From NCBI GenBank assembly GCA_040219135.1, contig JAVJTA010000002.1, positions 186,001-250,000 on the forward strand: DNA of 64,000 bases, in the 5' to 3' direction. This DNA is from UBA7803 sp040219135. GTDB lineage: Bacteria; Pseudomonadota; Gammaproteobacteria; Pseudomonadales; Azotimanducaceae. The notes beneath the pieces are model-generated. The model did not search any database, was not told where the DNA came from, and worked only from the letters and a program-made list of their open reading frames with translations. Positions 28,105 to 34,114 of this stretch are shown here, one piece after another (positions within the stretch are counted from its first letter, which is position 1; every line of letters begins with the position of its first letter). Position numbers and translations under genes: made by a program.

Positions 28105-28202
28105 CCTCGAGGCGCGCTTTCGACCCCTCCGAGTTGCCGCCGCCGGGCAAACAGCGGCACGGGTGCGTGCCGGTTTTACGGGGTCGTAAGCGCGCCTCGA
28201 GG
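28105..28202 (+). repeat. Hairpin element copy 1: conserved 53-nt core with private inverted arms
   Basis: Arms 28105-28127 and 28180-28202 pair perfectly except for one T/T mismatch (CCTCGAGGCGCGCTT t CGACCCC on the left). The core at 28128-28180 is TCCGAGTTGCCGCC, one base, CCGGGCAAACAGCGGC, eight variable bases, GTGCCGGTTTTACG; its last G also pairs. Inside it CGGCAC (28156-28160 region) and GTGCCG (28167-28172) form a small stem. It lies 52 nt after the RND stop, in the sense direction. The 166 nt to copy 2 (28203-28368) hold nothing recognisable. Confidence 0.85.
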
Positions 28203-28368
28203 AACGTCCGCCGACGCCCTCGCAGGACTCCCCGAAACCGCGGATCGCGCAGTTTGGTTGTCGCGCGGCCGGGCGCCATAGATCGATGGTCGCCACGATC
28301 CATCCGTGCGACGGCCGCGATCATTGCAGGCGACGGCCGACACCAGTGGGATTAGGAGGGACGGTGGA

Positions 28369-28480
28369 GGCCGCTTTCCGAGCGCCACTTCTGACGCCGT
28401 AAAACCGGCACATGCCTGCGCCGCTGTTTGCCCGGAGGCGGCAACTCGGAGGCGCCAGAAGTGGCGCTCGGAAAGCGGCC
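28369..28480 (-). repeat. Hairpin element copy 2: same core, different arms, after trpE
   Basis: Read on the minus strand, the core at 28398-28450 is 53 nt, identical to copy 1 except for nine positions or fewer, all in the single spacer base and the eight-base variable segment. Its arms, 28369-28393 and 28456-28480, are 25-nt perfect inverted repeats (left starts GGCCGCTTTCCGAGC) unrelated in sequence to the copy 1 arms; an inner CGCC/GGCG and an outer 3 bp extend the stem after single mismatches. It begins 10 nt after the trpE stop in the sense direction and probably acts as its 3' structure. Confidence 0.85.
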
Positions 28481-28490
28481 GCCAACTCCC

Positions 28491-30026
28491 TCAGATCTGA
28501 AACTTGGATTCGGCCATCGCCGCCGCCCGGAAGATCGCCCGTCCCTTGTTCATCGACTCCTTCCACTCCAGCCGCCCGATGCTGTCCGCCACCACCCCGC
28601 CGCCGGCCTCGATGTACAGGGTGCCGTCCTTGACCACCGCGGTACGGATGGCGATGGCGGTGTCCATGTTGCCGTTCCACGCGAGGTAGCCAACGGCGCC
28701 GCCGTAGATGCCGCGCTTCACGGGTTCGAGCTCGTCGATGATCTCCATGGCGCGGATCTTCGGCGCGCCGGACAGGGTGCCGACCGGCAGGGTGGCGCGC
28801 AGCACGTCCATGGCGCTCCTGCCGTCCTTGAGGCGGCCGGTGACGTTGCTCGAGATGTGCATGACGTGGGAGTAGCGCTCGATGACGAATTTCTCCGTGA
28901 CCTCCACCGACCCGGTCTCGGCCACCCGGCCGACGTCGTTGCGGCCGAGGTCGATGAGCATCAGGTGTTCGGCCAGCTCCTTGGGATCGGCGAGCAGCTC
29001 TTTCTCCAGCGCCCGGTCTTCTTCCGGGGTGTGGCCGCGGCGTCGGGTGCCGGCCAGCGGCCGGTTGATGATCACGCCGTCCTCCAGCCGAGCCAGGATC
29101 TCCGGCGACGAGCTGACGATCTGGAAGTCCGCGAGATCCATGAAGTACATGTACGGTGAGGGATTCAGGCTGCGCAGCGCCCGGTACAGGTTGATCGGGT
29201 CGGAGGCGAAGGGGATCGACATGCGCTGGGCCAGCACCACCTGCATGACGTCGCCGGCGCGGATGTAGTCGCGGATCTTCTCCACCGCCTGCTTGAACGC
29301 GTCCTCGCCGAACTCGGAGACGAAATCGCTCTCCTCCGGACGCTGGTTGGCCGTGGACTCGGGAATGGGCGGGACCGGATTCGCCAGCGCGCGGCTCAAC
29401 GACTGCAGGCGCTCGAGGGTGCGCAGGTAGATCCCGGGCTCCGCGGGATCCACCAGGCTGATGAGCTGCATGCGGCCGCGCAGGTTGTCGAACACCACCA
29501 CGTCTTCCGAAACCATGAGCACCATGTCCGGCGTGCCCAGGGGGTCCGGCGGCGCGCTGTCGGCAAGGCGTTTCTCCACGTAGCGCACGCAGTCGTAGCC
29601 GAAGTAGCCCACCAGGCCGCCGTAGAAGCGCGGCAGTTCCGGCAGCTCGGCGACCCGGTAACGCTGCTGGAATGCTTCCACGTAGGCGAGCGGATCGTCA
29701 CTCTCCAGTGCCTCTATCAGGTCGCCGTCGGTGCGGACCTCGATCCGGTTTCCGGTGACCTGAATCACCGTGCGGCAGGGCAGGCCGATGATCGAGTAGC
29801 GGCCCCATTCCTCGCCGCCCTGAGCCGATTCGAGCAGGTAGGAGTACGGTCCCTTGGCCAGTTTCAGGTAGGTGGACAGCGGTGTGTCGAGATCCGCCAG
29901 GGTCTCGAACACCACGGGAATGCGGTTGTAGCCCTGCGCCGCCAGCTCGGCGAAGTGCTCGGCGCTGATCGTCTCCGGGCCGTCTTCCGCGCTGGTACCG
30001 GTGGATGCGGTTGTGTCGTCCGCCAT
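28491..30026 (-). CDS. trpE: Anthranilate synthase component I
   Basis: 511 residues. The N-terminal regulatory part has LLESA with the downstream GRYSIIG, the tryptophan feedback site. The chorismate-binding domain shows IRAGDVMQVVLAQR, NPSPYMYFM, SSSPEILAR, RPLAGTRRRG, ELAEHLMLIDLGRNDVGRV and TLSGAPKIRAMEII. With TrpG it makes anthranilate from chorismate and glutamine. It is last in the minus-strand run rpe-gph-trpE, the Pseudomonas order. A hairpin element with a long perfect stem follows the stop at once. Confidence 0.96.
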   Translation of the reverse strand: MADDTTASTGTSAEDGPETISAEHFAELAAQGYNRIPVVFETLADLDTPLSTYLKLAKGPYSYLLESAQGGEEWGRYSIIGLPCRTVIQVTGNRIEVRTDGDLIEALESDDPLAYVEAFQQRYRVAELPELPRFYGGLVGYFGYDCVRYVEKRLADSAPPDPLGTPDMVLMVSEDVVVFDNLRGRMQLISLVDPAEPGIYLRTLERLQSLSRALANPVPPIPESTANQRPEESDFVSEFGEDAFKQAVEKIRDYIRAGDVMQVVLAQRMSIPFASDPINLYRALRSLNPSPYMYFMDLADFQIVSSSPEILARLEDGVIINRPLAGTRRRGHTPEEDRALEKELLADPKELAEHLMLIDLGRNDVGRVAETGSVEVTEKFVIERYSHVMHISSNVTGRLKDGRSAMDVLRATLPVGTLSGAPKIRAMEIIDELEPVKRGIYGGAVGYLAWNGNMDTAIAIRTAVVKDGTLYIEAGGGVVADSIGRLEWKESMNKGRAIFRAAAMAESKFQI

Positions 30027-30045
30027 GTCCGGCGCCGCGTCCGCG

Positions 30046-30717
30046 TCAGACCAGCACGCGGAACGACTCGATCACCGCATCGGCGCCGAGTTCCGCGGCC
30101 GGTATGCCGTGGTTGTAGCCGCCTGGCACGCAGACCACCGGGCAGCCGGCGGCGCGGGCGCAGGCCACGTCGGTTTCCGAGTCGCCGACGAACAGCACTG
30201 CATCCGGGCTCAGCCCCAGCGCCCGGCAGGCATGCAGGGCCGGGTCTGCGGCCGGCTTCGGGTGCGCGGCGGTGTCACCGCAGACGATGCTGTGGAAGTG
30301 ACGGGTCAGGTCCAGCGCATCGAGCAGCGGTTCGGTGAGCTGGGTGCGCTTGTTCGTCACCACCGCGAGCTTCGCGCCGCGTTCGCGCAGCAGTTCCAGC
30401 GTTTCCACCACCTCCGGGTAGGGCTGGCTGAGCGCCGCGATGTTTGCTTCGTAGTGATCGATGAAGCGGTCGAGCAGCGCGTCCACGGATTCCGGCGAGC
30501 GGCCGTGCCGTTCCAGCGCCTGCTCGATGAGAATGCGCGCGCCGTGGCCGATCCAGTGCCGCGTCAGGTCCTCGTCGACCGCCGGGAAGCCGGCGCTGAC
30601 CAGAGCGTGGTTCAGCGCCGCGTTGATGTCCGAAGCGGTGTCCACCAGCGTGCCATCGAGGTCGAACAGGTAACCGGCGTAGCGCTTGATGAGCGCAGCT
30701 TCCTGGTCGCCCTTCAT
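30046..30717 (-). CDS. gph: Phosphoglycolate phosphatase
   Basis: 223 residues from the ATG at 30717. HAD-superfamily hydrolase: motif I FDLDGTLVDTASDIN with the nucleophilic aspartate, motif II VVTNKRT, motif III/IV KPAADPA and FVGDSETDVACARAAG. It dephosphorylates 2-phosphoglycolate from DNA repair or oxygenation reactions. Upstream, five ATGA motifs spaced 14 bp link it to rpe; the 30717 ATG is the last of these and the only one opening a long frame. Confidence 0.92.
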   Translation of the reverse strand: MKGDQEAALIKRYAGYLFDLDGTLVDTASDINAALNHALVSAGFPAVDEDLTRHWIGHGARILIEQALERHGRSPESVDALLDRFIDHYEANIAALSQPYPEVVETLELLRERGAKLAVVTNKRTQLTEPLLDALDLTRHFHSIVCGDTAAHPKPAADPALHACRALGLSPDAVLFVGDSETDVACARAAGCPVVCVPGGYNHGIPAAELGADAVIESFRVLV

Positions 30718-30773
30718 TGCGGGTACCTCATTGCGGGTACTTCATGGTCGGTACTTCATGGTCGGTGATTCAT
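30717..30773 (-). repeat. Ladder of five ATGA junctions, 14-bp period, between rpe and gph
   Basis: On the minus strand ATG starts lie at 30773, 30759, 30745, 30731 and 30717, exactly 14 nt apart, each followed by A. The rpe stop overlaps the first (ATGA). Each of the first four opens a five-codon frame whose TGA overlaps the next ATG: MNHRP, MKYRP, MKYPQ, MRYPQ, then gph. The units are about 14 bp (ACCGACCATGAAGT-like). Because 14 is 3n+2, every duplication preserves the stop-start overlap. Confidence 0.9.
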
Positions 30774-31441
30774 GATCGGGGGCGCGCGAGGGCTTCGCGC
30801 ATCGCGCCCATGGTGGCGGCGTAGTCGGCGCTGCCGAAGATGGCGGAGCCGGCGACGAAGGTATCGGCACCGGCGTCGGCGACGCGACGGATGTTGTCGG
30901 CTTTGATGCCGCCGTCGATCTCGAGCCGCACCTCGCGCCCCGAGGCGTCGATGATGGCGCGCGCCCGGGCGAGTTTGTCCAGGCTCGATTCGATGAATGC
31001 CTGCCCGCCGAAGCCCGGATTCACCGACATGATCAGTACCAGGTCGACCAGATCGATCACTTCTTCGAGCACGCTGAGCGGGGTCGCCGGGTTGAACACG
31101 ATGCCTGGACCGACGCCGGCTTCGCGGATCAGCGACAGGGTCCGGTGCAGGTGCTCGGTGGCCTCGGGATGGACGCTGACGATGTTGGCGCCGGCGTCGA
31201 TGAAATCGCCGATCAGCCGATCCACCGGCTTGACCATCAGATGCACGTCGATCAGGCAGTCGATGCCGGCCCGGCGCAGCGACTTGAGCACGGGCGGACC
31301 GATGGTGAGATTGGGTACGTAGTGGTTGTCCATGACGTCGAAGTGAATGACGTCGGCGCCGGCCGCGAGCACGGCGCGGATCTCCTCACCGAGGCGGGAG
31401 AAGTCGGCGGAAAGTATCGAAGGGGCTATCCATTGATCCAT
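30770..31441 (-). CDS. rpe: Ribulose-phosphate 3-epimerase
   Basis: 223 residues. TIM barrel with the family signatures APSILSADFSRLGEEI, HFDVMDNHYVPNLTIGP with the catalytic aspartate, IDVHLMVKP, MSVNPGFGGQAFI, and LEIDGGIKADN with the second aspartate. It interconverts ribulose 5-phosphate and xylulose 5-phosphate. Its stop opens the ATGA ladder to gph. About 70 nt with no recognised feature separate it from the djlA-like gene upstream; TAGAAT just before the start could be a -10 element. Confidence 0.95.
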   Translation of the reverse strand: MDQWIAPSILSADFSRLGEEIRAVLAAGADVIHFDVMDNHYVPNLTIGPPVLKSLRRAGIDCLIDVHLMVKPVDRLIGDFIDAGANIVSVHPEATEHLHRTLSLIREAGVGPGIVFNPATPLSVLEEVIDLVDLVLIMSVNPGFGGQAFIESSLDKLARARAIIDASGREVRLEIDGGIKADNIRRVADAGADTFVAGSAIFGSADYAATMGAMREALARPRS

Positions 31442-31513
31442 GGCGCGGATTCTACCGGGCCCTACCCCCAGGGGCGATGCCCGGGGGGCAATTGCCTGCC
31501 GCGCCGCCGTGCG

Positions 31514-32323
31514 TCAGCGCGGGGCAGCGGCCAGCAGCGTGTCCAGGGCGTCGCGCAGCTCGCACATCCGTCGTTCCGCCAGGGCCCGCTCCTCGGCGCC
31601 GGCGTCGGCGCCCAGGCGATCCGGATGCCAGCGCGAGACCCGGCGCCGGTAGGCCAGGCGGACGGTGTCGGCGCTGTCGCCGGGGGTGACCCCGAGTGCG
31701 TCGCAGGCACGCTCGATGTCGGATCGCATCGGCAGCAGGGCAGCGGCGGCCACCGCCTGGGTGGCCAGTACGTCCCGGCCGATGCCGGCAGCCTCGCCTA
31801 GGTTCAGCAGCGTTTCGGTGGCGGCCGGGGTGTCGGCCAGCGCCGCCATCCGGCACAGCGCGTCGATGCTGAGATCGCGCAGTACCGGGTGGGCGGCGAG
31901 ATCCGCGCGGCAGGGCTGGCTCACGGTGTCGAAGGGAAAGGCCCGGTCATGGCCGGCGTGATACCACACCAGCGCTTCCTGGCGCCGGGCGTCGTCGAAG
32001 GCCAGTCGCGCCATCAGCCGGGTCGCGCAGCGCACGTGCTCCGGTCCGCTGCTGCCTGAGGCGGCGGCGATCCGACCGAGCGCCGCGAAGGCGAAGCGCA
32101 TGGTGGCCGGCGCCAGCACATGGTCTTCCCGATCGTCGGCCGGCACCGTCGTCGGGTCTTCCGGGGTGGCGAAAACCAGGCTGTCGACGAGGTGTCCGAG
32201 GGCGAATCCGGCGGTCAGCCACCACGCCACCGCGGCCGGATCCGCCGGAGCGAAGATCAGCGCGGCGGCAGAGCCGAGGGCTTTGCCGGCCCAGCGCGTG
32301 GCGGAAACGTGTGCGGCGGCCAT
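31514..32323 (-). CDS. DjlA-like membrane-anchored J-domain co-chaperone
   Basis: 269 residues. The N-terminus resembles DjlA (RWAGKALGSAAALIF, then GFALGHLVDS) with a short hydrophobic membrane segment. A helical TerB-like middle follows, and a C-terminal J-domain (about residues 200-265) contains the essential HPD in VSRWHPDRLG. DjlA proteins stimulate DnaK ATPase at the inner membrane and are linked to envelope stress. The middle domain is diverged, so orthology is not certain. It is downstream of amgK-murU, its usual neighbours in Pseudomonas-like genomes. Confidence 0.75.
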   Translation of the reverse strand: MAAAHVSATRWAGKALGSAAALIFAPADPAAVAWWLTAGFALGHLVDSLVFATPEDPTTVPADDREDHVLAPATMRFAFAALGRIAAASGSSGPEHVRCATRLMARLAFDDARRQEALVWYHAGHDRAFPFDTVSQPCRADLAAHPVLRDLSIDALCRMAALADTPAATETLLNLGEAAGIGRDVLATQAVAAAALLPMRSDIERACDALGVTPGDSADTVRLAYRRRVSRWHPDRLGADAGAEERALAERRMCELRDALDTLLAAAPR

Positions 32324-32390
32324 CCGTCGAGGCTACGCCGTCGCCGGCGCAGCTGGCGTGACGCCGCCCGGCGTGGAATCGTGACGGAGT

Positions 32391-33059
32391 TCACGGCCTG
32401 GGTCGAAGACGGGCGTCGACGGCCTGCAGCTGATCCAGGGAGCCGATGTCGCTCCAGTAGCCGCGCCACACCTGGGCGCCGAGCGCACCGCGGTCCATGA
32501 GCTCGAAAAAAACGTCGCGCAGCGAGAACGGCTCGACGCGCCGGCCGGCGAGGGCAGCGGGATCGACGACCGCAATGCCGCAGTACACGTAGTCATCGCC
32601 GCGCGCGCTGATCCGGGCGTCCTCGACCTTGAAGTCGCCGCGCTCGCGGAACGCCGGCCGTGGAGTCACCAGAAGATGGGCCAGGTTCCCCCGGGCCGGA
32701 TGCTGCGGCAGGGTCGCGAAATCGAACTCCGCATAGATGTCGCCGTTCAGCAGCACGAACGGATCACTGCCGAGCAGCGGCAGTGCCTTGACCAGGCCGC
32801 CGCCGGTCTCGAGCAGTTCCGGTTCCAGGCTGTAGCGGACGTGCACGCCGTAGCGTCTGCCGTCGCCGACGGCGGCGACGATCTGCTCGCCGAGATGGTG
32901 CAGGTTGATGACCACGTCGCGGATGCCGGCGTTCGCCAGCCAGCGCAACTGATGGGCCAGCAGCGGCTCGCCGCCCACCTCGGCCAGCACTTTGGGCAGC
33001 CGATCGGTGAGCGGACGCAGGCGCTCTCCGCGGCCGGCGGCGAGCACCATGGCCTTCAC
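32391..33059 (-). CDS. murU: N-acetylmuramate-1-phosphate uridylyltransferase
   Basis: 222 residues from the GTG at 33059 (VKAMVLAAGRGERL), overlapping the amgK stop by 4 nt (GTGA). Nucleotidyltransferase fold: LAAGRGERLRPLTDRLPKVL, then the metal-binding LLNGDIYAEFD and late YWSDIGSLDQL. With AmgK it forms the cell-wall recycling shortcut to UDP-MurNAc that bypasses de novo synthesis and gives intrinsic fosfomycin resistance in pseudomonads. The assignment rests on sequence signature plus pairing with amgK. Confidence 0.88.
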   Translation of the reverse strand: MKAMVLAAGRGERLRPLTDRLPKVLAEVGGEPLLAHQLRWLANAGIRDVVINLHHLGEQIVAAVGDGRRYGVHVRYSLEPELLETGGGLVKALPLLGSDPFVLLNGDIYAEFDFATLPQHPARGNLAHLLVTPRPAFRERGDFKVEDARISARGDDYVYCGIAVVDPAALAGRRVEPFSLRDVFFELMDRGALGAQVWRGYWSDIGSLDQLQAVDARLRPRP

Positions 33060-34087
33060 GCCCTGCTTCCCAGGCGGCGGCCGGTTGCCGGCAGCAGCGC
33101 GTCGACGTGCGCGGCGAGGCCGTGCAGCTCCGCGTAGCCGGCGGCCAGTGCCGCAATCCGCTCCAGCACCGGCACGATGTGGGGCAGGTGGCTGTCCCGG
33201 TGGTCGCGCAGGTGCAGGCGGGCGAAGATGCCCACGGCCTTGAGCTGGCGCTGCAGGGCGGTGAGGTCGAGGTCCCGGGCGAAGCCGGCCCGGTCCACGG
33301 GAAGCGGGGTGGCGGCCAGGTACGCGTCGCGCCAGCGGGCCACGGCGGGCTCCGGGAAGCGGTGGTAGCAGTCGCGCAGCAGCGACGCCAGATCGTAGGT
33401 GGCCGGCCCCATCAGCGCGTCCTGAAAGTCCACCACGCCGACGCCAGACACCCCGATGTCCGGGGCCTCGCAGCGCAGCAGGTTGCGCGAATGGAAGTCG
33501 CGGTGCACACAGCACACGGGTTGCCGCTGGGTTGCGGCGACGAGAATGTCGCAGGCCTCGTCGAGGGCGGCGGGCGCGGAGACGTCGAGCAGGGCGCTGA
33601 GGAACCACTCCCGGTAGATCTCGAGTTCGTCCTCGAAGCGCCCGCGCGTGTACACAGGAATCCGCGGGTCTTGCACCGCCTGCAGCCGGTGCAGGGTGTC
33701 GAGCGCCGCAGGCAGCACCGCATCCGGTCCTTCGCGCTGGTAGACGTCGGCGAAATGGACGTCGCCGAGATCGGTCATCAGGAACCAGCCGTTGGCACGG
33801 TCGCTGGCGAGCAGCCGGGGCACGCCAATGCCGTGGTCGGCGAAAACGCCTGCGAGGACGACGAACTGGTCGTTGTTCTCGAGCTCCGGAGGCGAGCTCA
33901 TCACCACCGCGCTGGCTGCCGGACCGTCGGTCGGCTGCCAGCGCACCCGATAGAAGCGCCGGTGGCTGGCTTCCACCGCCAGCGCCCGCGAGGAAAGTAG
34001 CGCGACGGGGCCGGCGCGGCCCCGCGCAGGATCCGCGGCGAGACGTTCGATCCGGGCTGTGGTCCAGTCGCGGAGAGCTCGGTCCAT
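33056..34087 (-). CDS. amgK: N-acetylmuramate/N-acetylglucosamine kinase
   Basis: 343 residues. Aminoglycoside-phosphotransferase-like kinase: ATP loop region HRRFYRVRW, hinge LMTDLGDVHF, catalytic VHRDFHSRNLL, and Mg-binding VVDFQDALMGP. It phosphorylates recycled MurNAc (and GlcNAc) at C1 for MurU. It is divergent from lptD with only 27 nt between the two starts, so their promoters must overlap each other or the coding sequences. Confidence 0.9.
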   Translation of the reverse strand: MDRALRDWTTARIERLAADPARGRAGPVALLSSRALAVEASHRRFYRVRWQPTDGPAASAVVMSSPPELENNDQFVVLAGVFADHGIGVPRLLASDRANGWFLMTDLGDVHFADVYQREGPDAVLPAALDTLHRLQAVQDPRIPVYTRGRFEDELEIYREWFLSALLDVSAPAALDEACDILVAATQRQPVCCVHRDFHSRNLLRCEAPDIGVSGVGVVDFQDALMGPATYDLASLLRDCYHRFPEPAVARWRDAYLAATPLPVDRAGFARDLDLTALQRQLKAVGIFARLHLRDHRDSHLPHIVPVLERIAALAAGYAELHGLAAHVDALLPATGRRLGSRA

Positions 34088-34114
34088 GGGCGCCGTTTCG
34101 GGAAAACCCGTATC

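Noticed and set aside
28105..28480. Integron attC sites as an explanation of the two hairpin elements
   Set aside because: The core lacks the RYYYAAC/GTTRRRY boxes in the right places, no integrase or cassette is nearby, and attC arms are not perfect palindromes.
28093..28500. Short open frames with FARRRQLGG-like peptides in the RND-trpE gap
   Set aside because: They are translations of the two hairpin elements in either direction, with no ribosome sites and no conserved frame.
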